Assembly (NCBI GenBank): GCA_033722375.1
Contig: JAWVZB010000002.1
Location: 1-64,000, forward strand
From: JAWVZB01 sp033722375
GTDB taxonomy: Bacteria; Actinomycetota; Nitriliruptoria; Nitriliruptorales; Nitriliruptoraceae
Direction: 5' to 3'
DNA length: 64,000 bases
Shown here: one piece after another, positions 50,552 to 59,457 of the stretch
How positions within the stretch are numbered: position 1 is the first letter of the stretch
How the letters are laid out: every line of letters begins with the position of its first letter
Notes under the pieces: model-generated
Databases searched by the model: none
The model's input: the letters and a program-made list of their open reading frames with translations, nothing else
What the model was told of the DNA's origin: nothing
Position numbers and translations under genes: made by a program

Positions 50552-51513
50552 CCACCCTCCCCCAGCAGCGACCGTGGTGGAACCGGGCCGGAGATCAGCT
50601 CGCGGCGTGGCGGATGCGCGGCAACCTCGGCAGGAACCCGATGTTCGTCGCGGGCGTGGTGGTGCTGGGGCTGTTCGCACTGCTGGCGTTGGCGCGCCCG
50701 GTCCTGGACGCCACGCTCTTCGACGGGGGCGGCGGCATCTACGACCCGCTGGTCGGCTACGACCGCACCATCGACCACCCGTCGGGGCCCTCGGCCCGGC
50801 ACCTCCTCGGAACCGACACGTTCGGCCGTGACGTCCTCGCGCTGCTCGTGGCGGCGACCTCGGCAACGGTCGCGATCGCAGTCGGCGCCGCCCTCGTCAC
50901 CGGGATCCTGGCCCTGGCCCTCGGGACCGTGATGGCGTTCTGGCGGGGGCGCGTCGATCAGGTCCTGAGCCACGTCGCCGATGCCGTCGTGCTGCTCCCG
51001 GCCCCACTGGTGATGATCGTGTTCGCCTTCGCCCGGCCCGACCTGTTCACGCCGTGGCGCTTCGGCGTGATCTACGGCCTGCTGTCGGGGGTGGGCGCCG
51101 GGGCGATCGTGGTGCGGTCGTACGGACTGACGGTCATCAACAAGCCGTTCATCGACGCCGCCCGCGTGGCTGGAGGCAGCCCGTGGCGTCTCATGAGCCG
51201 GCACATGCTCCCCCATCTCGCCCCACTGGCCGCGATCCAGACCATGCTCGCGGCGACCGGGGCGATCGTCGCCGCCGCGTTCGTGGACTTCCTCACCCCC
51301 GGGGGCACCGGCGAGCCGACCTACGGGACGCTCGTGTACTCGGGCCTGTCGGCCCAGCAGCAGATCGCCGACCAGCCCGCCTGGTCGGCGCTGCTCGCTG
51401 GCTCGCTGGCGATCTCGCTGCTGGCAGCTGCCTTCTACCTGCTGTCGGTGGGCCTGCGGCAGCAGGTCGACCCCACCACGCGGGACTCGTGGACCAGCGG
51501 GGGTGGGGTGTGA
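50548..51513 (+). CDS. ABC-transporter permease, DppC/OppC type
   Basis: A 321-aa partner permease. The conserved DppC segments are visible: RNPMFVAGVVVLGLFALLAL in the first helix, HLLGTDTFGRDVLALLVAATSATVAIA (the family's GTDxxGRD motif), and the EAA loop FIDAARVAGGSPWRLMSRHMLPHLAPL. The GTG at 50548 overlaps the dppB-like stop and has GGGAGGA upstream. It is coupled both to the preceding permease and, by another GTGA overlap, to the propeller gene. Confidence 0.92.
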   Translation: MTTLPQQRPWWNRAGDQLAAWRMRGNLGRNPMFVAGVVVLGLFALLALARPVLDATLFDGGGGIYDPLVGYDRTIDHPSGPSARHLLGTDTFGRDVLALLVAATSATVAIAVGAALVTGILALALGTVMAFWRGRVDQVLSHVADAVVLLPAPLVMIVFAFARPDLFTPWRFGVIYGLLSGVGAGAIVVRSYGLTVINKPFIDAARVAGGSPWRLMSRHMLPHLAPLAAIQTMLAATGAIVAAAFVDFLTPGGTGEPTYGTLVYSGLSAQQQIADQPAWSALLAGSLAISLLAAAFYLLSVGLRQQVDPTTRDSWTSGGGV

Positions 51514-53735
51514 GACTGCTGGCGATCCGCGGCGACGAGCGCCCCGTGCTCGCGGTCATGACGCTCGTCCTCACCGGGCTGGCGACGTTCTTCGCGGCGG
51601 TGTTCCTGCTGGGCGGAACCGGCCAGGCCAACCCCGGTACCGAGACGCTGTGGACCACCCAGCTGCGTCTCAGCAACTCGCGATCGTCAGCGCGGAGGCC
51701 GCCACCGGCCCTCCAGGCGAACGAAGACGTCCTGCTGTCGTTCGGACCGGGTGGTCTCACCGCGGTCGACGTCGACGACGGTGAGGTCCGGTGGTCCAGG
51801 GACCTACCGGTGGACGACCGCATCCACTTCCCCGGCGACGCGTACTTCCTGGCACTGACCACGGATGCCGTGGTCGTGCCGCGCGACAACGAGATCACGC
51901 TGCTCGAGCTCAGCACCGGGGAGACGCGCTGGGCGGAGACACACGACACCTACATCGAGCGGTTCGCCGTTGGGGCCGACGCCGTGTACGTGCTGCGGCG
52001 TGGGCCCGTCGGCCTGGGGTTGCTCGTGACCGTCCGCGACCTCGCGACCGGCGCGGTCCGCTGGGAGCGCGAGCTCGCCGATGGCGAGTTGGGAGCGACC
52101 GATGCGCTGGCCGGTGAGGAGACCTTGTTCGCATCTGTCCAGCGCGCCGAGGTCGATCCACAGTCCGGCGAGTACCGACTGCAGGAGACGGAGGTCGTCG
52201 CGCTCGACGCAGCGACCGGCGAGGAGCGCTGGCGTGAGGAGCTGGACGGCGCTCATGGTCTGGCCGGCGGGAGACACGGCATGCCGCTGGTGATCGAGCA
52301 CCCGGGCGGCCTCCTCGGGCTCGATCCTGCGGACGGGGCGAGGGTGTGGGACTGGTCGGACGCGGAAGGACACCCGCACGGCAGCGTGGTCGCCGCGGGC
52401 CGGGTCGCGACGGTCCTCGGCCCGGGCGGCGACGTCATCCCGGGGCACGACGCCAACCAGGTGCCGGTCGTGCTCGACGCCACGACGGGACGGGAGGTGT
52501 GGCGGGGCGAGCCTGAGTACAACTTCACCTTCGTCCCCGCCACCGACCGGCTGGTCATGGCGGCCTCGCACGGCGCGGCCACCTCGTTCGGGCCGGCCAC
52601 ACAGGACGCGGAGCTGGTGGTTCGTGACCTCCCCTCGGGGGACGTCACCTGGCAGCGGACCTACCGGACCGAGACGCCGTGGTCACCGATCGGGCTCGCC
52701 GTGGTCGACGATCGGGTCTTCGCATCTGCGTCGAACGGAGCCGTCCACGCGCTCACGCTCGCCGACGGCGACCGGATCTGGTCCGTGGATCCCGACGGGA
52801 GCGACCCGCTCGACACCGGCCCGGTCGTGGCCGGCGACGCCCTCGTGCTTCTGGGCGAGGACGGGGCACTGCGCTCCTTCTCGATGACCGACGGACAGGA
52901 GCGCTGGTCCACGCTGCACAGCGTGCGGGGCGCGTCACCCCCGGCCGTCGACGACCGCCACGTGTACGCCGCCACCGGTCTGGGCATCGTCCGTGCCTAC
53001 GACCGCACCACCGGGGACGAGGTGTGGGAGACCCCGCGGCGGCATCCCCTGAACGAGCACGGTGCCCCGCGCCCCGCTGTCGCCGACGGCACGGTGGTCG
53101 TCGCCGATCCCGAAGGCGAGCTCGTCGCGCTCGACGCCGCGGACGGCAGCGAGCGCTGGACCCGCCCCGCCCGGGGCGTGATCGGGACCGCCGGGCACGG
53201 GACGGACGTCGTGGTCGCCATCGATGACGGCCAGCTCACCGCGGTCGACGCCGGCACTGGCACGGACCGGTGGGCCACCGACCTGGGCGCCCCGCTCCGG
53301 TGGGGGCCGGTGTCGGCGGGACAGGTCGTCCTCGTCGCCACGGCCGAGGGCGAGGTGGTCGCGCTCGGCGCCGCGGGCGGCGAGGTCGTCTGGCGCCACA
53401 CGACCGACGAGTCACAGCTGCCGCTCCCGTCTCTGGACGCGTCGGCCGCCTACCTCCGGATCGCAGACGGTGTCGTCGCCCTGGCCCTGAGCGACGGCAG
53501 CACGGTCTGGGAGGCGGCCCCGTCGGACACGGGATCGTTCGTCGGCGGGGTCGCGATCGGCGGTGGGCAGGTGTTCGTCGCGACCGCCGACCTCGGCGTG
53601 TTGGCGCTGTCGGCGACCAGCGGCGAGGAGATCGACCGCGTCGACGTCGCGGCGCCAATCCGCTGGCTGCGTGCCGGTCCGGGGGGGCTGGTCGTGGTCA
53701 TGACCGCCGACGGCGAGCTCCGCGCCTACCGCTGA
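51510..53735 (+). CDS. Membrane-anchored PQQ-type beta-propeller protein
   Basis: A 741-aa protein with one N-terminal membrane helix (about 13-35) and then a large repeat domain. About fourteen blades end in the PQQ-repeat pattern G-x-x-x-W: for example GEVRW, GETRW, GAVRWER, GEERW, GREVW, GDVTW, GDRIW, GQERW, GDEVW, GSERW, GTDRW, GSTVW. That is enough for two propellers. No catalytic dehydrogenase residues are obvious, so binding or scaffolding is more likely than PQQ enzymology. Its GTG start overlaps the DppC-type stop, tying it to the permeases. An extracytoplasmic position is predicted. Confidence 0.88.
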   Translation: MRLLAIRGDERPVLAVMTLVLTGLATFFAAVFLLGGTGQANPGTETLWTTQLRLSNSRSSARRPPPALQANEDVLLSFGPGGLTAVDVDDGEVRWSRDLPVDDRIHFPGDAYFLALTTDAVVVPRDNEITLLELSTGETRWAETHDTYIERFAVGADAVYVLRRGPVGLGLLVTVRDLATGAVRWERELADGELGATDALAGEETLFASVQRAEVDPQSGEYRLQETEVVALDAATGEERWREELDGAHGLAGGRHGMPLVIEHPGGLLGLDPADGARVWDWSDAEGHPHGSVVAAGRVATVLGPGGDVIPGHDANQVPVVLDATTGREVWRGEPEYNFTFVPATDRLVMAASHGAATSFGPATQDAELVVRDLPSGDVTWQRTYRTETPWSPIGLAVVDDRVFASASNGAVHALTLADGDRIWSVDPDGSDPLDTGPVVAGDALVLLGEDGALRSFSMTDGQERWSTLHSVRGASPPAVDDRHVYAATGLGIVRAYDRTTGDEVWETPRRHPLNEHGAPRPAVADGTVVVADPEGELVALDAADGSERWTRPARGVIGTAGHGTDVVVAIDDGQLTAVDAGTGTDRWATDLGAPLRWGPVSAGQVVLVATAEGEVVALGAAGGEVVWRHTTDESQLPLPSLDASAAYLRIADGVVALALSDGSTVWEAAPSDTGSFVGGVAIGGGQVFVATADLGVLALSATSGEEIDRVDVAAPIRWLRAGPGGLVVVMTADGELRAYR

Positions 53736-53738
53736 ATG

Positions 53739-54041
53739 TCACGCATCGCCTTCGAGGCCCTCGAGGCGGGCGTCGTTGCGATCCACCCGCTCCTCCAGGC
53801 GCCCCACGCGGTGATCGAGGTCGCGCCGGAGGTTGCGGATGGAGTTCAGGATCGCGGTCTCGGAGGTGGTGATCCGGGTCCGGACCTCGTCGGAGAGCTC
53901 GGCCATCTGACGGCCCAGCTCGGTCACCCGCTCGTGGGTCGCGGCGAGATCCGCCGACACGCTTGCACGGAACTCGCGGACCATCGTCCGAAGGTCGTCT
54001 GCCACGTCGATCTCCATCGGTCGAAGTGTAGGTCCCGACAT
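53739..54041 (-). CDS. Small coiled-coil protein, function unknown
   Basis: A 100-aa protein predicted to be one long helix with heptad character: HERVTELGRQMAELSDEV, then ITTSETAILNSIRNLRRDLDHRVGRLEERVD. It is charged throughout, without cysteines or membrane segment. Two starts are possible, ATG 54041 (used) and ATG 54017; neither has a good ribosome site. It converges with the propeller gene and lies downstream of dnaE2. Confidence 0.55.
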   Translation of the reverse strand: MSGPTLRPMEIDVADDLRTMVREFRASVSADLAATHERVTELGRQMAELSDEVRTRITTSETAILNSIRNLRRDLDHRVGRLEERVDRNDARLEGLEGDA

Positions 54042-54147
54042 CCTGGCTTCACGCGCGGTGGCCCGGCCTGACCGCTGCCAGCGGGGCTGTGGACGACGAG
54101 TGCCGACTGCCGACTCCGTCTGCCTGCTGGAGTCGCTCTCGGGGTTC

Positions 54148-57100
54148 TCAGCGGGAGCCGCGGCCGAACTCGGATGCGTGGAGGCCGGCGGGGCGGGTGA
54201 CCTGGCGCTCGTGGGGTTTGGGGGTGCCGCGCTCGTCGAGCGCGTCGTGGATCCAGCCCTCCTGCCAGGCCCGCCACAACCGGGACAGGTCCCACGCCCG
54301 CTGCCCCACCACGGTCGCGCCCCGCTGCCGCTGCCGGTTCGGGGTGTCGAGCACGGGGCGGACCGGCCGACGCCCCGCCCGTACGCCCTGCGCTGCCTGG
54401 ACCCCTTCTTCCATGCCGCCCCGCCCCCCTCTCCCCCGCTTGCTGACTCGTCCCTCGACCACCACCAACCAGGCGTGCAGGAGCGTCCAGGCGTTGTCGT
54501 CGAGGCTGCGTTCGAAGAACGTCGACTGGGTGGTGCCGGTGCGGTCATCGAGCGACAGGAAGATCACCCGCTGCCCCGATCGCTGCGCGGGCGACTGGAC
54601 CGCGACCTTGACCCCCGCGACTCGCACCCGCGCTTGGTGCGGCAGGTCGTCGAGGTCCACCGCCCGGACCACCTCGAGCGCCTCGAGCAGCGGCTCGTAG
54701 AACGACACCACGTGCCGGGTCACGTCGAGCCCGGTGGTGGCGAGCTCGTCCTTGACCTGCCGCGCTGGGGACGGCGGCGGCAGCACCAGCTCGTGGTCGG
54801 CGTCGAGGTCGAGACTGGTCTGCTCGGGAGCGCCGGGGTCGCGGCCGCGGCGGACCGTCCGCCACAGCGCCTCGACCGCCAGCACCACCTCGCGCCGGTC
54901 CGTCGGCCCTCCCCGGCGCCCCACACCGGCGAGATGGTCGAACGCCCCGGCCTGTGCGAGCCGTTCGGCGACGGGGCGCGACAGCCGCGATCGGGTCCGG
55001 ATGTCGTCCAGCGAGGTGAACGGCCGCCCGTCGACGAGCGAGGCGACCTCCTCGGCCGTGATGCCCTTGACGTCGCCGAGCCCGATCCGCACCGCGTAGC
55101 GGTAGCCGTGCCCGGCGTCCCCCAGATCCTGCCGTGATGGGGGGACGGGGCGCTCACGTCCTTCGGATCGCCGCCATCCCGGCGGCAGCCGCTCCCCCGT
55201 GAGCCCGAGCAGGTGGTCGGCGAGCCCTTGGTCGACCACCTCGACCGTGTAGTACCCCTGGGAGCGGTTCACGTCCGGCGGCAGCACTGCGACCCCGAAC
55301 GTGCGGCACTCGTCGAGGATCAGCCGCCGTGGGTACATGCCCGGATCGTGGGTGAGCAGCCCGGCCATGAACTCCGGGAAGTAGTGGGTCTTGAGGTACG
55401 CGGAGCGGTAGGTGGGGACCGCGAACGCGGCTGCGTGGGCCTTGCAGAACCCGAACGACGCGAACGACGCGACCTGGTCCCAGATCTTCTCGGCGTCCTC
55501 GCGCGCGAACCCGCGGTCGGTGGCCCGTGCCAGCGCCCAGGCGCGGATCGTCGCGAGCTTGCCATCGTCGGACAGCCGCCGGCGCAGCAGGTCGGCGTAG
55601 CTCATGTCGCAGCCCGTCAAGGCGCAGAGCACCCCCATGACCTGCTCGTGGTAGACGATCACGCCGTGGGTGTCGGCCAGCACCGGTTCGAGCGAGGGAT
55701 GGACGTAGGTGGTGTCCTCCTCGCCGTGCCGTCTGGCGACGAAGGGGGTGATCATGTCGGCCTTGACCGGCCCGGGGCGGAACAGCGAGATCTCGGTGAT
55801 GAGGTCGCCGAGATGGTCAGGCTGGAGCCTCCCGAGGAGCTCCTGCTGCCCCGGCGACTCGATCTGGAAGATCCCGACCGAGCGGGTGGAGCGGATCAGT
55901 TCGTAGGTGTCGGGGTCCTCGGTGGGGATGTCATCGACCTCGAGGCTGTGGCCACGGGTGACAGGAACGAGATCGAGGCAGTGGCGCATCGCCGACAGCA
56001 TCCGCACCGACAACACGTCGAGCTTCAAGAGGCCGAGTGCGGCGACGTCGTTCTTGTCGAACTGGCTCATCGCGTAGCCGGGGTGGCTGGACCCGTCTGA
56101 CGTGCTGCGCGGTGCGGAGCGCTCCAGCGGGGTGCGGTCCATCAGCGACGTGTCGGCGAGCAGGATCCCGCAGGGGTGCAGTGCGAGGTGGCGGGGGAAG
56201 CCGTCGATGCGCTCGACGATCGTGAACAGCCGCTCGAGCTGTCCGGCGTCGATGCGGGAGTTCTTGAGCTCCGGGAGCTTCTTCAGCGCCTTCTTGACGT
56301 CGCGGGCGCGGGCGTGGGTGAAGGACTTGGCGACGAGGCCGATCTCCTCGGCGGGGAACCCGAGCGCCTTGCCGACCTCGCGGATCCCCATGCGGGCCTG
56401 GAAGGTCTCGACCATCGCGACGCAGGCGGTGCGGTCCTCGCCGTAGCGGGCGAGCACGAGGTCGTAGATGTCCTCGCGGCGAGCAGACTCGACATCCACG
56501 TCGATGTCGGGGAGCTCGTCGCGGTAGGGGTTCATGAAGCGCTCGAACGCGAGGTCGTGGGCGACCGGGTCGACGTCGCTGATCCGCAACGCGTAGCAGA
56601 TCAGGCTCCCAGCAGCCGACCCCCGGCAGGCCGCGATCACGCCGGTCTCGCGGATCGCGGCGACGATGTCGGCCACGGACAGGAAGTAGTCGTGGAGCTC
56701 GAGCCGGTCGACCATGTCGAGTTCGGCCTCGAGCCGCTCACGGACCCGGGGGGTGACGCGGGGGAACCGCTCCCCCACCCCCTGCCAGGCGCGGCGGTGG
56801 AGCTCGCCGGCGGCGACCTCGTCGGCCAGACCGGTCAGCCGCGGGACATGGACCTGGCCGATCCCAAGGTCGACCTCGCAGCCGGTGGCGAGCTCGTGGG
56901 CGCCCGTGAGGAGGTCGGGGCGCTCGGCGAACATCCGCGCCATCTCGCCCGGTGGCTTGAACCAGCCCTCGGCCGACACCCGGTCGACGTGGCGGTTGCC
57001 CACCGGGACCTGGTGGCGCACGCAGGTCAGGACGTCCGCGAGCGGGGCATCACCCTTGTGGAGGTAGCGCACGTCGTTGGTCGCGACCGCTCGGACCCCC

Positions 57101-57858
57101 AGGCGGTCGGCGAGCTCGAGGGTCCGAGCGATGCGGACGTCGTCGCCGGGCTCGTCGGGGTCCTTCCGTCCCCGACCCCCGGGTGGGGTGAGGTGGTTCT
57201 TCACCGCCAGCACGGTCCCGCCCCGCCCGAACACCTCGAGCCAGCGGCGCAGCTCGGCCTCGGCCGCGTCCGTCCGTCCCTGTGCGACCAGGCGCCCGAC
57301 CGGCGAGTCGACCCCGTGGAGCACGACCGTGGCGTCGTGAGCGGCGGCGACCGCAGCGGCGTCCCAGGACAGGTGCGGGGACGAGCGGTCGTGGTCCGGG
57401 GCGGGGTCGAAGGTGCCGTGCGCGGCCGTCACCGCCCGGCACAGGTCGCCGTAGCCGGTGGTGGTGCGGGCCAGGATCGTGACCCGAGCGGCGTCGTCCT
57501 CGAGCCAGGCGGGACCACGGGCGGGGCGTGCGGTGCGGGGATCGTCGCCGTGGCCACGCTCGCGGGCACGGGCGGCCTCGTCGCGGTCGAACCGGCGCCG
57601 CCCCGCCCGGGTCAGCTCCCAACCGGGGCGGTCGGGGTCACCGGCGAGAGCCAGGTCCGCCCCGAACACCGGGACCACACCCTCCTTGCGCGCCGCCTCG
57701 GCAAACCGCACCGCCCCGTACAGCCCGTCACGGTCGGTGATCGCGACGTGGGTCATCCCCGCGGCCGCGGCCGCTCCGGCCAGCTCGCGCGGCCGGATCG
57801 CCCCGTCCCGCAGCGAGTAGCACGACCGCACCGACAGATGACTGAACGGCTCACTCAT
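54148..57858 (-). CDS. dnaE2: Error-prone DNA polymerase DnaE2
   Basis: C-family translesion polymerase (1236 aa), catalytic part of the SOS-induced actinobacterial mutasome. The PHP domain begins HLSVRSCYSLRDGA, where the usual HxH is reduced to HxS, so PHP metal binding is probably weakened. The polymerase core keeps the catalytic ELPDIDVDVESARR near residue 450, GSAAGSLICYALRI, and the FCKAHAAAFAVPTYRSAYLKTHY segment. A C-terminal OB fold and basic tail follow. The ATG at 57858 overlaps the DUF6504 stop (TGATG). The usual accessory genes imuA' and imuB are not adjacent. Confidence 0.93.
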   Translation of the reverse strand: MSEPFSHLSVRSCYSLRDGAIRPRELAGAAAAAGMTHVAITDRDGLYGAVRFAEAARKEGVVPVFGADLALAGDPDRPGWELTRAGRRRFDRDEAARARERGHGDDPRTARPARGPAWLEDDAARVTILARTTTGYGDLCRAVTAAHGTFDPAPDHDRSSPHLSWDAAAVAAAHDATVVLHGVDSPVGRLVAQGRTDAAEAELRRWLEVFGRGGTVLAVKNHLTPPGGRGRKDPDEPGDDVRIARTLELADRLGVRAVATNDVRYLHKGDAPLADVLTCVRHQVPVGNRHVDRVSAEGWFKPPGEMARMFAERPDLLTGAHELATGCEVDLGIGQVHVPRLTGLADEVAAGELHRRAWQGVGERFPRVTPRVRERLEAELDMVDRLELHDYFLSVADIVAAIRETGVIAACRGSAAGSLICYALRISDVDPVAHDLAFERFMNPYRDELPDIDVDVESARREDIYDLVLARYGEDRTACVAMVETFQARMGIREVGKALGFPAEEIGLVAKSFTHARARDVKKALKKLPELKNSRIDAGQLERLFTIVERIDGFPRHLALHPCGILLADTSLMDRTPLERSAPRSTSDGSSHPGYAMSQFDKNDVAALGLLKLDVLSVRMLSAMRHCLDLVPVTRGHSLEVDDIPTEDPDTYELIRSTRSVGIFQIESPGQQELLGRLQPDHLGDLITEISLFRPGPVKADMITPFVARRHGEEDTTYVHPSLEPVLADTHGVIVYHEQVMGVLCALTGCDMSYADLLRRRLSDDGKLATIRAWALARATDRGFAREDAEKIWDQVASFASFGFCKAHAAAFAVPTYRSAYLKTHYFPEFMAGLLTHDPGMYPRRLILDECRTFGVAVLPPDVNRSQGYYTVEVVDQGLADHLLGLTGERLPPGWRRSEGRERPVPPSRQDLGDAGHGYRYAVRIGLGDVKGITAEEVASLVDGRPFTSLDDIRTRSRLSRPVAERLAQAGAFDHLAGVGRRGGPTDRREVVLAVEALWRTVRRGRDPGAPEQTSLDLDADHELVLPPPSPARQVKDELATTGLDVTRHVVSFYEPLLEALEVVRAVDLDDLPHQARVRVAGVKVAVQSPAQRSGQRVIFLSLDDRTGTTQSTFFERSLDDNAWTLLHAWLVVVEGRVSKRGRGGRGGMEEGVQAAQGVRAGRRPVRPVLDTPNRQRQRGATVVGQRAWDLSRLWRAWQEGWIHDALDERGTPKPHERQVTRPAGLHASEFGRGSR

Positions 57859-58169
57859 CAGTCCCAGACCCTGTCCAACCTCCACTGGTCCCCGCGGCGG
57901 ACGATCTCGTAGACGCCCCGTCCCGGCTGGCCGTTGTGGGCCTCGACCCGCCACAGGTCGGACTGTTCGATCCGGATGCTCTCCCCCCCGCCGGGACGCG
58001 CCCCGCCCCGGTTCCACCAGCCAGGGTCCTCGCGCCAGTGGCCGAGCACCGCCATCACCCGGTAGCGCTCGCCCCGCCACGTGAACGCGACCGGCGCCTC
58101 GCCGTCCCGCACCCGATCCGACCTCCGGCACTCGACCGCCTCAAGCGCCTCGCGGTACCGCTTGGTCAT
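57858..58169 (-). CDS. DUF6504-type small protein coupled to dnaE2
   Basis: A 103-aa basic protein, beta-rich, with FTWRGERYRVMAVLGHWRED in the middle and YEIVRRGDQWRLDRVWD at the end. That RxYRVxxVL...W pattern is the one I associate with DUF6504, found beside ImuB or DnaE2 in actinobacteria. It probably assists the translesion machinery, but no biochemical role is known. It is first in the SOS-controlled pair, its stop overlapping the dnaE2 start, and the LexA box lies 53 bases upstream. Confidence 0.8.
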   Translation of the reverse strand: MTKRYREALEAVECRRSDRVRDGEAPVAFTWRGERYRVMAVLGHWREDPGWWNRGGARPGGGESIRIEQSDLWRVEAHNGQPGRGVYEIVRRGDQWRLDRVWD

Positions 58170-58221
58170 CCGTCACCTCCGCGTCTCTGTGGTGCCCGGT
58201 CCGACCGGACCCGACAGCATA

Positions 58222-58239
58222 TCGAACGTGTGTTCGATG
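58222..58239 (-). promoter_or_regulatory. SOS (LexA) box of the DUF6504-dnaE2 operon
   Basis: ATCGAACGTGTGTTCGAT contains CGAAC-N4-GTTCG with arms extended to ATCGAAC/GTTCGAT, the best SOS box in the window. A minus-strand TATGCT, at about 58217-58222, lies at its downstream edge and could be the -10. The spacing to the first gene (53 bases) is close to that at dinB (57 bases). Confidence 0.85.
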
Positions 58240-58347
58240 AACGTAGGGGGCGGGTGTGACACGTGGCAACGTCAGGGCGGGAACGACCGGCTGGTGTGCG
58301 CGGAGCGGATACCCGCGCGCACCGAACACCGGCCTCCCCGCGAGCGG

Positions 58348-59340
58348 CTAGCCGGTGGGGCTCGGTGACGACTCGGGAGCGGGGCGTCCCGCCAGCTCCA
58401 GAAGCGTCCGCGCAGCGTCAGCGGCCACCTCCTCGATGGTCTCTCCCCCGACCACCCGGGCGTTCCACCGCCCGAGCAGCTCGGTGGTGAGCTGTCCCGG
58501 CATCGGGGCGAGCGCCGCGACGACCTGGGGGCGCTCCTCGCGCAGGACGTCACGGATCTGCGGGGCGACCACGAACGCCGGGAAGATCTCGAGATCGTCC
58601 ACGAGCGGCTTGAGCCCGAGGCTCCATGCCATGCCGTCGGTCGTGGTGGTCAGTCCGGCAATGCACGCACCACGCGAGACCGCGAGGACCGCGTCAGCCG
58701 GCGGGACCCCGAGCACGGGACGGTCGGCGACGCCGTACACGTCCCAGACCTGCGAGAGGCCGTCGGGGCGGTCAGCGAACTCCGGGTCGACGCAGACCTC
58801 GGCGTCCGGCTCCTCTGCCAGCCGGGTCGCGAGGTCGGTCATGTCCTGGAGGTCGGCGTACCTGCCCGGTGGCCCCCGGACGACGAAGGCGAAGGTGGCG
58901 TTGGCGGGCGGGGTGTCATGGCTCGTGTCGCCGCGCCCGAAGCTCGGACGCAACCACGTGATCCCCTGCTCCTGGTCGTGGTCACGGACCCGGAGGTAGG
59001 AGGTCAACGGATCGCCCGGAGGATCCGCGCGTCCCAGGACCTCGAGCCAGGCTTCGCCCGTGTAGGCGGGGCGGACGTCGATGTCCCCGAGCTCCAGCGC
59101 CTGGCGAGCATCCCGGTTGTCACGGAACTCCTCGACGGTCGCGCTCATGCCCGCCGCTTCGAGCAGCTCGGCCTGGATCGCCGCGAGCAGCCGCGACTCC
59201 GGATCGGAACTGGTCCCGACCCGCACCAGGGGCACCTGCACCGAGGGGGACGGGGTCGGCTCGGCCATGGTGCCAGCCGACACGCAGCCGGCCGCCCCGA
59301 GCAGGACGGCCAACGCAGCAACGAAGACGCGGGATGTCAC
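58348..59340 (-). CDS. OpuAC-type substrate-binding lipoprotein
   Basis: A 330-aa exported binding protein of the glycine-betaine/choline/osmoprotectant class. A short signal sequence ends in a lipobox-like GAAGC (about residues 15-19). The mature part shows VPLVRVGTSSDPESRLLAAI, LELGDIDVRPAYTGEAW (the DxxPxYxG ligand segment of the family) and VPPADAVLAVSRGACIAGLTTTTDGM. The matching ATPase and permease genes are absent locally. The GTG start has no ribosome site, but TACCCT lies six bases upstream, so the message may be leaderless. It diverges from the Tat lipoprotein gene. Confidence 0.85.
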   Translation of the reverse strand: MTSRVFVAALAVLLGAAGCVSAGTMAEPTPSPSVQVPLVRVGTSSDPESRLLAAIQAELLEAAGMSATVEEFRDNRDARQALELGDIDVRPAYTGEAWLEVLGRADPPGDPLTSYLRVRDHDQEQGITWLRPSFGRGDTSHDTPPANATFAFVVRGPPGRYADLQDMTDLATRLAEEPDAEVCVDPEFADRPDGLSQVWDVYGVADRPVLGVPPADAVLAVSRGACIAGLTTTTDGMAWSLGLKPLVDDLEIFPAFVVAPQIRDVLREERPQVVAALAPMPGQLTTELLGRWNARVVGGETIEEVAADAARTLLELAGRPAPESSPSPTG

Positions 59341-59457
59341 GGCGAGAGGGTACGAACGGGGCGCGTTCCGGGCCGGCTGGGGGACGACGACGCCGAGACG
59401 CCCGGCGATACGCTCCCGGCGACTCCGTTCACCCCGATCCGGGAAGTGAGTTCCTGC

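Noticed and set aside
51510..53735. PQQ-dependent dehydrogenase
   Set aside because: The blades match PQQ-type repeats, but no dehydrogenase active-site Asp/Glu/metal ligands or cytochrome motif was seen, so the enzymatic name is not supported.
56176..57912. A 578-aa plus-strand open frame opposite dnaE2
   Set aside because: Shadow frame of dnaE2; repetitive Val/Gly/Asp composition and no start signal.
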